Positions 55,802 through 64,000 of a stretch of 64,000 nt of DNA are shown here, one piece after another. Position 1 is the first letter of the stretch; each line of letters opens with the position of its first letter. The translations under genes and the position numbers were made by a program. Below the pieces are notes generated by a model. The model ran no database searches. It worked only from the letters and a program-made list of their open reading frames with translations, and was not told the origin of the DNA. The stretch comes from Bacteroidaceae bacterium (GTDB taxonomy: Bacteria > Bacteroidota > Bacteroidia > Bacteroidales > Bacteroidaceae), in contig JAGBBX010000045.1 in the NCBI GenBank assembly GCA_017938245.1, positions 1-64,000 of the forward strand, given 5' to 3'.

Positions 55802-55831
55802 TTTGTCATTCGTCAAATCTCTGTACTTTTG
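55802..55831 (+). promoter_or_regulatory. Promoter of the two-component operon
   Basis: TTTG (55802-55805), 18 nt, TACTTTTG (55824-55831). It overlaps the longer frame's start at 55829, so translation begins at the ATG at 55856. Confidence 0.75.
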
Positions 55832-55855
55832 CAGAGTAATTATATAAATAGGTAT

Positions 55856-56554
55856 ATGGCAACAGAGCGTATTTTGATAGTAGATGACGAGGAGACCTTG
55901 TGTGAGGTCCTAAAACTGAATCTCGAGAATGAGGGATATGATGTAGATACAGCCTTCAGTGCCGAACAAGCACTCGGCTATAATTTAAAAGAGTATTCGC
56001 TTATTCTACTGGATATAATGATGGGTGAAATCAGCGGTATAAAGATGGCAAAAATGCTGAAAGCCGATGTTGCTACCGCCGAAATTCCCATTATATTTTG
56101 TACGGCTCGTGACACAGAGGATGATATGATTATGGGACTGAACCTCGGTGCCGATGATTATATAATGAAGCCCTACACAGTTCGTAATGTTATTGCCCGC
56201 GTCAAGAGTGTACTGCGTCGCACAGCCAACCATAAAATAAATAACGCCCCATCCGAAAAAACAAACCGATTGGTAGTTGAAGGCTTGTGCCTTGATTTGG
56301 AATTTAAGCATTGTACCATAGATGGTGAGGAGATAAAACTTGCTCGCAAGGAGTTCGAGTTATTGGTATATTTAGTATCGCATCGTGGAAAAATATGTTC
56401 GCGCGAACAGATAATGAGTCGTGTATGGAGCAATGAGGTTGTAGTATTAGACCGCACCATAGATGTAAATATCACCCGATTGCGCTCGAAAATTGGAGCA
56501 TACGGCTCCTACATTGTAACCCGTTCAGGTTTTGGTTATGGCTTCCGAGATTAA
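55856..56554 (+). CDS. OmpR/PhoB-type response regulator
   Basis: 232 residues. Receiver domain (1-118) with the acidic pocket IVDDEE, phosphoacceptor D53 (LILLDIMMG), T81-type CTA and lysine in IMKPY. A winged-helix DNA-binding domain follows (about 135-232; RKEFELLVYLVSHRGKICSREQIMSRVW, DRTIDVNITRLRSKIG). Divergent from the porin-pst operon across a 190-nt region with a Pho-box-like site, so it is probably the PhoB of this organism. Its last 17 nt overlap the kinase gene. Confidence 0.92.
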   Translation: MATERILIVDDEETLCEVLKLNLENEGYDVDTAFSAEQALGYNLKEYSLILLDIMMGEISGIKMAKMLKADVATAEIPIIFCTARDTEDDMIMGLNLGADDYIMKPYTVRNVIARVKSVLRRTANHKINNAPSEKTNRLVVEGLCLDLEFKHCTIDGEEIKLARKEFELLVYLVSHRGKICSREQIMSRVWSNEVVVLDRTIDVNITRLRSKIGAYGSYIVTRSGFGYGFRD

Positions 56555-57848
56555 AATATCGTTTCATAAACGCCTGTTTCTGATGTTGCTTGCTTTTTCG
56601 TGGGCAATAGTACTCTGTTTTATAGTATTCCAATATCTGCGCGAAAAGGAGTATAAATCGGAGTTTTTGAATGCACAACTTCAACAATATAATCGTCATC
56701 TGCTCGATACAGTCGAAGAGGGACTATCTTATGAAGAATATATCGCTACGCACGACAAACCATTTGACGAATTGCGAATATCTATTATCACTCTTTCCGG
56801 TGCTGTGGTTTACGACAATATCGTATCGCTCGACTCGCTCGACAATCATCGAAACCGTCCCGAAGTGGCAAATGCTTTGGCAAGGGGTAAAGGGTATAAC
56901 ATCAGCCGACAGTCGGCAAGTGACGGACGCGAGTATTTCTACTCGGCCACACGAGGCGAGAGGGTTATTGTACGTACTGCCATTCCATATTCAAATACGC
57001 TGCGGGATATGCTTGAAACGGATTGGTCGTTTCTAATGGTAATGATTTCTATAAGCTTAGCTATGAGTATATTGGCATACTTTACCACTCGCAAACTCGG
57101 TAAGGATATCGAGCGTGTAAATCGTTATGAAGCCGAGCAAGAGAAAAATCGTCTCAAAAGACAACTTACAAACAATATAAACCACGAGCTAAAGACACCG
57201 GTAGCATCAATTCAAGTCTGTCTCGAGACACTGTTGTCGGGGATAACACTAAGCGAAGAGAAACGTCAGGAACTTATCGAGCGTTGCTACACCCACAACG
57301 AGCGTCTACGCCGATTGCTCAACGATGTATCACTTATTACCCGAATGGAGGATGGAAGTGCTTTAATTAGCAAGGAACCGGTTATAATAAACGAAATAAT
57401 AAATGAGGTTGCCGAGGAACTGAATGTAATGCCCGAGGAGGAACGATTGACGTTGCACACCGAGTTTTGCGAGGTGGTTACAATTGAAGGAAACACTTCG
57501 TTGATAGGTTCAATATTCAGCAATCTTACAGAGAATGCCATTGCCTATTCCGGAGGTAAAAATATCTATATCACACTGCTCGAAAATTCACAAGAACTGG
57601 TTTGTATTCGCTTTGAAGATGATGGAAAAGGTGTTGGAAAAGAGCAACTGCCACTCCTCTTCGAACGATTCTATCGAGTAGATAAAGGGCGTTCCCGTCA
57701 GAAAGGCGGAACGGGGCTTGGGCTTGCCATAGTAAAACACGCTGTTCTGTTTCACGGTGGCACAATCACTGCCACTAATCGCCCCAGTGGTGGATTAAGG
57801 TTCGATTTTACCCTGAGTAAACATAACATAACACCGACGACCACATAA
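56538..57848 (+). CDS. Sensor histidine kinase (PhoR-like by context)
   Basis: 436 residues from the ATG at 56538, inside the regulator gene. Two membrane helices (about 11-33 and 163-183) enclose a periplasmic sensor of 130 residues. No clear HAMP domain. HisKA motif NHELKTPVAS (H216), then N box LTENAIAYSGG, G boxes DDGKGVG and GGTGLGLAIVKHA. It phosphorylates the adjacent regulator; a phosphate signal is inferred from the neighbouring pst genes, not from the sensor domain. Confidence 0.92.
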   Translation: MASEIKISFHKRLFLMLLAFSWAIVLCFIVFQYLREKEYKSEFLNAQLQQYNRHLLDTVEEGLSYEEYIATHDKPFDELRISIITLSGAVVYDNIVSLDSLDNHRNRPEVANALARGKGYNISRQSASDGREYFYSATRGERVIVRTAIPYSNTLRDMLETDWSFLMVMISISLAMSILAYFTTRKLGKDIERVNRYEAEQEKNRLKRQLTNNINHELKTPVASIQVCLETLLSGITLSEEKRQELIERCYTHNERLRRLLNDVSLITRMEDGSALISKEPVIINEIINEVAEELNVMPEEERLTLHTEFCEVVTIEGNTSLIGSIFSNLTENAIAYSGGKNIYITLLENSQELVCIRFEDDGKGVGKEQLPLLFERFYRVDKGRSRQKGGTGLGLAIVKHAVLFHGGTITATNRPSGGLRFDFTLSKHNITPTTT

Positions 57849-57880
57849 TTGCAGTCGCCGGTGTCAATCTCCTCTGATAG
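57831..57880 (+). terminator. Hairpin at the end of the kinase gene
   Basis: ACACCGACGAC (57831-57841) pairs with GTCGCCGGTGT (57854-57864) with one mismatch; a T run (57875-57880) follows 10 nt later. It overlaps the last codons. Confidence 0.4.
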
Positions 57881-57892
57881 CTTTTTTATACG

Positions 57893-59062
57893 TTATAGTT
57901 TATCGTATGCAGCTTTAATCCGGCACATCGCCTTTTCGATAACCGATAACGGACATCCCACATTCATTCGCATAAATCCTTCTCCACCCTCGCCGAACAT
58001 TGCGCCGTCGTTCATTCCCACTTTGGCACGTTTTACAAAGAAATCAATAAGCGCGTCGTGCGAGAGTCCTAATCGGCGAGCATCTATAAAAATAAGATAC
58101 GACGCCTCGGGACGTATCATAGAGAGCTTGGGCATATTCTCTTTAATAAACTCCTGAACATAGTCGATATTCTTCTCGACATACTCCAACATCTGTGTCA
58201 GCCACTCCTCGCCCTCTTCGTAAGCAGCAGCAACTGCCTCAGTCGAGAAAAGCGGTGCAAAATCGAGCTCGTTTATACGCAGATATTCACTGTAACGGTG
58301 TCGTAACTCGGGATTGGGGATTATGTGATACGAACTCTTTAGGCCTGCGATGTTGAATGTTTTGCTTGCTGCCATAAGTGTTATGCTGTTCTGTTCTGCA
58401 CTATCGCTTACCATCGCAAAGGGGGTATGCGAATAACCTTTTAACAGCATATCGCAGTGAATCTCATCGGATATCACAAGTACATTGTTGGCATTGCATA
58501 TTTCGGCCATACGCAGTAGCTCTTCGCGGTTCCACACGCGTCCACCCGGGTTGTGAGGGTGGCACAGAAGAAACATCTTGCACTCTTTTGCTTTGCGCTC
58601 AAAATCTTCAAAATCGATGTAGTATCTGCCATCGATTAGTTTAAGAGGGTTGGTCACTACCTTGCGTCCGTGGTCGCGTGTGACGTGGTCGTATGGGTGA
58701 TAAACCGGTGGTTGTATAAGTACTCCGTCACCTGGCTTTGTGAAGCACTCTATGGCAAAGGCGAGAGCAGGTACAATGCCACCGACAAAACCAATCTCCT
58801 CTTCGGTAACACTCCAAGAGTATCTTCTCTTTACCCAATTTATTATGGCAGGTTTCCATCGTGGCGCGAGGAATGTATACCCATATACAGGGTGCTCGGC
58901 TCGACGGCGTAGTGTTTCAATAACGCAAGGTGGCGCTGCAAAGTCCATATCGGCTACCCACATAGGTATCACGTCGTCGCATCCAAAAATATCGTTCAGA
59001 GCATCGTGTTTTACGCTTGCAGTTCCACGACGTTCTATTATCTCATCGAAATTGTATCTCAT
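57893..59062 (-). CDS. MalY/PatB-type PLP lyase
   Basis: 389 residues, fold type I. WVADMDFAAPP is the family N-terminal signature, HPHNPGGRVW and VISDEIHCDM bind the cofactor, and AASKTFNIAGLK holds the Schiff-base K234. Known members are cystathionine beta-lyases (cystathionine to homocysteine). Its ATG overlaps the stop of the ATPase gene (ATGA), so the two are coupled. Confidence 0.92.
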   Translation of the reverse strand: MRYNFDEIIERRGTASVKHDALNDIFGCDDVIPMWVADMDFAAPPCVIETLRRRAEHPVYGYTFLAPRWKPAIINWVKRRYSWSVTEEEIGFVGGIVPALAFAIECFTKPGDGVLIQPPVYHPYDHVTRDHGRKVVTNPLKLIDGRYYIDFEDFERKAKECKMFLLCHPHNPGGRVWNREELLRMAEICNANNVLVISDEIHCDMLLKGYSHTPFAMVSDSAEQNSITLMAASKTFNIAGLKSSYHIIPNPELRHRYSEYLRINELDFAPLFSTEAVAAAYEEGEEWLTQMLEYVEKNIDYVQEFIKENMPKLSMIRPEASYLIFIDARRLGLSHDALIDFFVKRAKVGMNDGAMFGEGGEGFMRMNVGCPLSVIEKAMCRIKAAYDKL

Positions 59063-59841
59063 AATTTACTTTTTATTTCTATACGATTTTCAGTTGCATT
59101 GTACTCTATTCCATCGCCATCTATAAACCTCTTCAGTGTACCGTTTGCAGCAAGTTCTTCTACTCCTCCTGTATACATCTTTTTATCCTGTATAAGCCAT
59201 ACTTTATCGGCAAGTTGCAGCACAAGTTCAAGGTCGTGAGTCGATACGAGTATCGCTTTTCCTGTTTCGTGTGCCAATCGTTGCAGTAGTCGGAATAGTT
59301 GTACGCGGCTGTTGAAATCGAGAAACGCGGTAGGTTCATCAAGCATAATCACCGGAGTCTGCTGTGCGAGTGCTTTTGCTATCATTGCCTTTTGTCGCTC
59401 GCCATCGCTCAGTGTCTCTACCCTTCTCTCGGCAAGTTGTGTTATACCTACCATTGTGAGTGCCTCGGCGATAATCTCTTCGTCGTGTTTGCGCAAACGT
59501 CCCAGGAAATTGGTATATGGCGACCGCCCCATTGCGACAACCTCGCGCACTGTGAGATTTTGTATATTACCGTTTCCTGTGAGCACCACTGCCAACTGTG
59601 TCGATAGTTCCGATGCTGTGCGGCTATCGCTCTTGCCATCGGGATATGTTATGCTGCCCGATAGCGTCTGTTGGAAAGCCGATAGTGTGCGCAGCAGTGT
59701 CGATTTTCCGGCACCATTGGCACCTATCAGCGCAACAAGTTCTCCCCTCTCCAGTGTAGCATCAATTACACCCATAACAGGCATTTGTTGCCTGTTATGG
59801 GTGTAACCAATTGATAATTTATTTAGTTCTATTGCTGCCAT
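59059..59841 (-). CDS. FecE-like ABC ATPase (siderophore/heme/B12 type), orphan
   Basis: 260 residues from the ATG at 59841, which shares its A with the stop of the upstream gene (TAATG). GANGAGKST (Walker A), LSDGERQKAMIAKAL (signature with D for the usual G), VIMLDEPTAFLD and STHDLEL. Typical partner of FecCD permeases, yet no permease or binding protein lies in the window. Codons for residues about 12-25 lie in an 18-bp perfect inverted repeat. It may serve a transporter encoded elsewhere. Confidence 0.88.
   Translation of the reverse strand: MAAIELNKLSIGYTHNRQQMPVMGVIDATLERGELVALIGANGAGKSTLLRTLSAFQQTLSGSITYPDGKSDSRTASELSTQLAVVLTGNGNIQNLTVREVVAMGRSPYTNFLGRLRKHDEEIIAEALTMVGITQLAERRVETLSDGERQKAMIAKALAQQTPVIMLDEPTAFLDFNSRVQLFRLLQRLAHETGKAILVSTHDLELVLQLADKVWLIQDKKMYTGGVEELAANGTLKRFIDGDGIEYNATENRIEIKSKL
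59766..59806. repeat. 18-bp perfect inverted repeat inside the ABC ATPase gene
   Basis: 18 nt from 59766 (TTACACCCATAACAGGCA) pair exactly with 59789-59806 across the loop TTTGT. On the message it lies 35 nt after the start codon, between GY and the GVIDATLERGE strand. Confidence 0.93.
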
Positions 59842-61142
59842 TAACGATACTGCATCCACTCGTTCAGTTTATTCAGTATCTCGGTCTGTGTAGCAGCCGG
59901 CATTGTGCCAATGCGTGCCTTGTGGCTACCGTTAGGCTCAATGTAAATGTGTATGTTCTTCTTGTTACGGTCGCGCAACCAAGTAACACCGCTGGCTGTC
60001 CAGGGGTCCCACTCGCCATAGATGAATATCATCTTCGGGTCGTTCTCGGTAAGGAAGTCGGTAACGAAACGATAGTTGTAGTCGTCGAAAACAGTGTTTG
60101 CCCACTGCGAGGGAAGCATTACTCGTTTGTAATAACCCTCGACATCCTCTACATTGATATAATCTTTGAAGGGGTCTACATTGTAGCCATAGTAACCGAA
60201 ATCTTTTACTGCCTGAACCGAGAATGACTCGAGGTCGTTTTTGCGTGAGAAGTAGTTAGGCTCACATTTTCTTATGAAATACTCGAATTTCTCCTTGTCG
60301 CTTGCTGTTGCAACGGGAATCTCAGCTACCGACTCACCCCACTGCCAGAAAGAGAACTGATACTCTAGAACACACAGGTCATAAATTGTCTCAATGGGAA
60401 CATAGAATGTGTACTCTTTGTCGGCGCAGTATTTGCTGAACATTGGCAACAGCGCCTCCTTACGCTCTAACAGCTGAAACTGGAAGTTACGAATGGCATC
60501 GCGATTGGCTTTTGTCGATGCTTGCTCGAGGAACGACTCGTGACGTCCATCCTCCAAAGCGCGGCTCAATGGTGCAACGTAGGGAACAGAAACATCGACA
60601 TCCTCGGGATAGTAGGCGCGGTAGAAGATTGTTGTCGAACCACCCTTGCTGATACCTGTTGCAGCCCACTTACCGGTGTAGTATTTCTTGAATGCTGTAG
60701 TAATTGCGTGATAGTCGTGCATTGAGTTTGCTATTGTCATATAGTCCCAATTAAGATTCTCGGGCTTTGACTTTGAGAAGAAGCGGTACTCCACGAATAA
60801 GATGTTTGCATCGAGGATGCGTGTGAGTTCCTCCATATAACGTTTGCTGCCAAAAGCATAGTCACCACCGTAACCCTCGGTGACAATTACTGTGGGACGG
60901 TCGAAGCCTTTGTGTCCCAACATTACACGCTGCTCAAAAGTACCGACTTCGGCATTGTTAGGGTCGATTAGCTGGGTGAATTTCATAAGATAATAGCTAC
61001 GTGTGGTATCGGCTTTTTCGAGCTTTTCATATCCCGAGATTGCCGATATTTTGCCGAGCATCGCCTCGACACCGTCGTTGCTTGCAAATGCTGTAGTCAC
61101 TGCAAACAGCATCATTGCAATAGTGAGAATGTGTTTACGCAT
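59841..61142 (-). CDS. Peptidase S37 family (PS-10-like) secreted serine peptidase
   Basis: 433 residues. Signal peptide ends TTAFAS (about 20). The alpha/beta-hydrolase-like core has GISKGGS with the likely nucleophile S165, IYGEWDPWTASG (aspartate) and EPNGSHKAR (histidine). Family PF05576 is named for Streptomyces tripeptidyl aminopeptidase. It heads a coupled trio with the ATPase and the lyase, an unusual combination that may reflect peptide scavenging, though that is inference. Promoter and dyad upstream at 61187-61220. Confidence 0.85.
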   Translation of the reverse strand: MRKHILTIAMMLFAVTTAFASNDGVEAMLGKISAISGYEKLEKADTTRSYYLMKFTQLIDPNNAEVGTFEQRVMLGHKGFDRPTVIVTEGYGGDYAFGSKRYMEELTRILDANILFVEYRFFSKSKPENLNWDYMTIANSMHDYHAITTAFKKYYTGKWAATGISKGGSTTIFYRAYYPEDVDVSVPYVAPLSRALEDGRHESFLEQASTKANRDAIRNFQFQLLERKEALLPMFSKYCADKEYTFYVPIETIYDLCVLEYQFSFWQWGESVAEIPVATASDKEKFEYFIRKCEPNYFSRKNDLESFSVQAVKDFGYYGYNVDPFKDYINVEDVEGYYKRVMLPSQWANTVFDDYNYRFVTDFLTENDPKMIFIYGEWDPWTASGVTWLRDRNKKNIHIYIEPNGSHKARIGTMPAATQTEILNKLNEWMQYR

Positions 61143-61186
61143 AATTTTTATTTTTTGTGTTAATTGATTGCACTGAATACAAAAAA

Positions 61187-61220
61187 CCTTTGCAAATGAA
61201 AGGTATCAAATGCAAAGGTA
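61187..61220 (-). promoter_or_regulatory. S37 gene promoter with overlapping operator-like dyad
   Basis: TACCTTTG on minus (61220-61213) fits the -7 pattern. CCTTTGCA (61187-61194) and TGCAAAGG (61211-61218) form a dyad, extended to 11 of 13 pairs, over the -7 element and start site. Confidence 0.55.
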
Positions 61221-61260
61221 ATTAAATTTAATAAGATGCAGTTTATCTTTCTTTTAAAAA

Positions 61261-63219
61261 TTACTCAATCACTGCTGCATAACCACCGTTTCGCACCATT
61301 TTAATGGTGACGGTATCGCCTTTGCGCACTTTTGCGACTTTTTTTACATAGTGCATGGCCTGACGGTCGGCATTTGAACCATCTTCGAACGAAGTTAGTG
61401 TAAACTCTTTGCCCTCGGGTAGGAAATCGAGTGTTATCTCTTTTACGAGCGGCTCTTTCTGCTCGGCTGACATTCCACCAACGAACCACTTCTCACCGCT
61501 ACGTTTGGCAACTATAAGGTGGTTACCCAGCTTTGCCGAGAGTGCCTTTGTCTCGTCCCACAAGAGTGGTACCGATGCAATGAATCTCGTACAATCGTCG
61601 TTGTTATAATAAAGTGTGGGATTATCGGCAAGCATTTGAAGACCCGATTCGAATATTACAAACAGTGCCATCTGATAGGCGCGTGTACCGATACTACCCG
61701 AGTTGGGACGACGTGCCGAGTAGTTATCGGGCTGCATACTGTTCATTGCTCCCGGGGTATACTCCATAGCTCCAACTACATTGCGTATAAAGGGCAGATA
61801 TATGCTGTTCTCGGGTCGACAGTTGCCCATCTGTTCCATTCCTGTAACACCTTCATAGGAGAGCAGATTGGGGTACGTATATTCCAATCCGGCAGGCTTG
61901 TATGCTCCGTGGAAATTTACAAAAATCTTATGACGTGCAGCCTCTTTAACGGTTCTTTCGTAGAAGTTTACCATCCACTGGTCGCTACGGTCCATAAAAT
62001 CTATCTTCACACCTTTAACTCCCCACTCGGCAAATTTCTCGAAGAGGCCGGGGTTCTCCTCGACGCAGCGCCAAGTAAGCCACAGGATAATACCCACATT
62101 TTTTTCTTTGCCGTGAGCAATAATTTTATGTAGGTCGCAGTCGGGATTGGGTGTGTATGGGTCCATATTATCTTTTGCCCAACCCTCGTCCATTACAATG
62201 TATTCAATGCCATACTTCGATGCAAAGTCAATGAAATAATTATATGTTTCTACATTCAGTCCGGCTTTAAAAGTGATTTCGGGACCGTAAGGAACAGCGC
62301 CGTTCCACCACTCCCAGCTTGCTTGTCCGGGCTTAATCCACGATACGTCCTCTAATTTGCTATCCTGTGCAAGACGGCATCCCATTGTAGTCTCTATAAG
62401 GTTGCCTTCGTCCTTTGTTATCACAAAATAGCGCCAGGGGAACTCTCTTGTGCCATTGGTCTTTGCTATGTATCTGTGACGCATAAGCACGTCGTTGCTT
62501 TTGTCGCTGCGTGGTTTCTCTTTTGAGGGTACTTTAGGAAATACCGATGAAAATCCATTGGCATCGTTGCTGCGGAAGAACGGTGCAGGATAGTCTCTTA
62601 AATCCGATTCGCTCATAAGAATTTTTGTGCCACCGGCTGTGATGGCAAGTATCGGATAATGTGCCATCTTCTGATAACTGTGCCACTCACTCGATTTTAC
62701 AAATGAGTAACGCTCTTCGTACGATGTTCTGAAACGGTCGCTCTGTTGAAGAACAAGATTTGCTTCCTGGGGAAAGAAGAGGGTTATATCCTCGTCGTTA
62801 ACCTCAATCGTCTTTCCTAAATTGGTAACGAAACGATAGGCAATTCCGTCGTCGTATGCACGAAATTCCACCGAGTAATTTCCTTTCATTTTTAGTAGCA
62901 TCTCGTTGTATATGTTGGGTACCTCGGCATATTTCAGATGAAGGAAAGGTCTTTTAATTTCGTTTACCGACCTGCGCTGTGTTCCTTTCAGCTGTGGTTG
63001 CGAACCCAATACATTTCCTGCAACGTCAAGCGACATACGACAGTTGTCGAGAATCTGTTCACCATCGCAGAATACATCATACGTGATGCCGTCGGCAAGT
63101 TCTACCTCTATTTTAATCTTTTCGTTTGGCGAAACAAGTGTGTGTTTTGTCTGCGATAAAACTGTTGTTGCGCAGAATACCGCAACTAATAATAGTACCG
63201 AAAATCTTTTCATATTCAT
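61261..63219 (-). CDS. Glycoside hydrolase family 97 (alpha-glucosidase/galactosidase)
   Basis: 652 residues. Signal peptide to about residue 22 (VLSQ). N-terminal beta-sandwich, TIM barrel (about 290-560; SWEWWNGAVPYGPE, YIVMDEGWAKD, VKGVKIDFMDRSDQ at 401-413, FVNFHGAYKPAGLEYTYPNLLSYEGV) and C-terminal beta domain. Where inverting SusB-like members have His-Glu, this one has H437-G438, while the Asp-rich KIDFMD motif is kept, which suggests the retaining alpha-galactosidase-like subgroup. It follows the SGNH gene by 4 nt. Confidence 0.92.
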   Translation of the reverse strand: MNMKRFSVLLLVAVFCATTVLSQTKHTLVSPNEKIKIEVELADGITYDVFCDGEQILDNCRMSLDVAGNVLGSQPQLKGTQRRSVNEIKRPFLHLKYAEVPNIYNEMLLKMKGNYSVEFRAYDDGIAYRFVTNLGKTIEVNDEDITLFFPQEANLVLQQSDRFRTSYEERYSFVKSSEWHSYQKMAHYPILAITAGGTKILMSESDLRDYPAPFFRSNDANGFSSVFPKVPSKEKPRSDKSNDVLMRHRYIAKTNGTREFPWRYFVITKDEGNLIETTMGCRLAQDSKLEDVSWIKPGQASWEWWNGAVPYGPEITFKAGLNVETYNYFIDFASKYGIEYIVMDEGWAKDNMDPYTPNPDCDLHKIIAHGKEKNVGIILWLTWRCVEENPGLFEKFAEWGVKGVKIDFMDRSDQWMVNFYERTVKEAARHKIFVNFHGAYKPAGLEYTYPNLLSYEGVTGMEQMGNCRPENSIYLPFIRNVVGAMEYTPGAMNSMQPDNYSARRPNSGSIGTRAYQMALFVIFESGLQMLADNPTLYYNNDDCTRFIASVPLLWDETKALSAKLGNHLIVAKRSGEKWFVGGMSAEQKEPLVKEITLDFLPEGKEFTLTSFEDGSNADRQAMHYVKKVAKVRKGDTVTIKMVRNGGYAAVIE

Positions 63220-63223
63220 TTGG

Positions 63224-64000
63224 TTATTTCTTTAGAATTTTCTGTATAATCTCTTCCATCACTAAGTATCCTGCTTTATTGGGGTGCACAGCATCCTCTT
63301 GATACTCTTTCTTAAGCGCCATATTCTCGTCGACCATTGCCGAGTAGAAATCGGCATACTGAAGCTTGTTTTTCTTTGCATACGTGCGCAGTTTCTCATT
63401 AAGAGTCTTAATAGACTCTATTGCACGTTCGCGGTCTATCTCCCACGACCAACCGTAACGGTCGGCGGGAAGTACCGAGCAAAGAACAACTTTAATTCCG
63501 TTGCATTTGGCAAGCTCGGCCATAGAGACAATATTCTCGTATATATGTTCAATGGATACATATCCCTGGTTCATTGCAATATCATTGGTTCCTGCAAGAA
63601 TAACCACCTTTTTGGGGTGCAGATTTATTACATCAGAACGGAAGCGGGCGAGCATCTGTGCAGTAACCTGTCCGCTGATGCCGCGACAAAGATAACCTTC
63701 GTTCTCGTTGAAAAACTCGGGACGATAGCGGAACCAGTTCCGTGTTATTGAATTACCCATAAAAACAACTTTTGCCTCTTTGCACTTCTCATTGTCTTTA
63801 CTATAAAAGTTATACTGCGCCCAATCCTGCGGTGCACGCAGTCGGGGTAGTTCAACCACTGCGTCTATGGGATAATGATCCGATAGTACGCAAGACTTAT
63901 GCAGCGCAACACCTTCTGCTCCTTCGGCAATAGCTTTTAGTTTCTCGGGAGTAGCCTCAATGGGTTGCCAATAGTTATATGTGTTAAGGCCGAATTTATG
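63224..64000 (-). CDS. SGNH/GDSL hydrolase, 5' end beyond the window
   Basis: 258 residues are visible; the frame is open through 64000, so the N-terminus is missing. A GTG at 63859 is not a likely start. Residues after the first 47 show the SGNH blocks: FMGNSITRNW (block I serine), GISGQVTAQM, VILAGTNDIA and EDAVHPNKAG (Asp and His). Probably a carbohydrate esterase or lysophospholipase-like acetylxylan/rhamnogalacturonan-type esterase. The 80-residue leader before GNSI includes YNYWQPIEATPEKLKAIAEG, which I do not recognise. Spacing of 4 nt to GH97 implies a shared operon. Confidence 0.88.
   Translation of the reverse strand, partial: HKFGLNTYNYWQPIEATPEKLKAIAEGAEGVALHKSCVLSDHYPIDAVVELPRLRAPQDWAQYNFYSKDNEKCKEAKVVFMGNSITRNWFRYRPEFFNENEGYLCRGISGQVTAQMLARFRSDVINLHPKKVVILAGTNDIAMNQGYVSIEHIYENIVSMAELAKCNGIKVVLCSVLPADRYGWSWEIDRERAIESIKTLNEKLRTYAKKNKLQYADFYSAMVDENMALKKEYQEDAVHPNKAGYLVMEEIIQKILKK

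Overview
The window looks like chromosomal DNA of a gut-type member of the Bacteroidales. The evidence is threefold. Promoters follow the Bacteroidetes TTTG / TAnnTTTG pattern (for example upstream of a tRNA-Ser gene at 31107). The gene content is typical of the order: a complete Bat aerotolerance operon, GH97 and GH20 glycosidases, an HU-CCDC81/SPOR protein and an RlhA-like U32 protein. Ribosome binding sites are weak. Genus and species cannot be fixed from the sequence alone. I see no insertion sequence, phage or CRISPR array. Most of the window is ordinary core genome, with repeats in several intergenic regions.

Layout: 12-3023, a truncated DUF262 remnant, a Na/phosphate symporter with a PhoU tail, and two small envelope proteins on the minus strand. 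3267-10745, ettA, a PLP aminotransferase, a GH20 hexosaminidase and a large AsmA-like protein. 10980-16478, a tight run lepA-ftsY-rimO followed by a small HU protein and a membrane HU-LysM protein. 16605-25734, moxR-DUF58-batA-E plus a PAP2 phosphatase. 25768-28987 (minus), a prolyl-tRNA editing protein, a threonine aldolase-like lyase, an FHA protein and an HU-CCDC81/SPOR membrane protein. 29193-33924, a U32 protein, tRNA-Ser(CGA), a nitrilase-family amidase, an HsdR-N protein and holA. 33925-34844 is an AT-rich stretch of 0.9 kb with no convincing gene.

34845-45828 holds an XRE regulator, pyrK-pyrD, trmD, gyrA, a TPR protein, an aminotransferase, three 119-bp tandem repeats, a dihydrouridine synthase and a TlpA-like lipoprotein. 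45902-49325 (minus) holds a zinc-ribbon coiled-coil protein, a Nif3-like protein and a FetAB-type exporter. 49527-57848 holds an alanine symporter and a phosphate block: porin-pstSCAB on minus, divergent from a response regulator and histidine kinase. 57893-64000 (minus) holds a coupled trio (S37 peptidase, FecE-like ATPase, MalY-like lyase) and a GH97/SGNH glycan pair cut by the window end.

The most interesting observation is that two unrelated loci (15345 and 27887) encode the same layout: a cytoplasmic HU-like DNA-binding module, one membrane helix preceded by basic residues, then a periplasmic peptidoglycan-binding domain (LysM in one, SPOR in the other). Together they suggest a family of chromosome-to-cell-wall tethers. 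Other points worth checking are a Pho-box-like site between the porin and the two-component system, a duplicated promoter region before holA, a perfect 28-bp palindrome after ettA, and an 18-bp perfect inverted repeat inside the start of the orphan ATPase gene.
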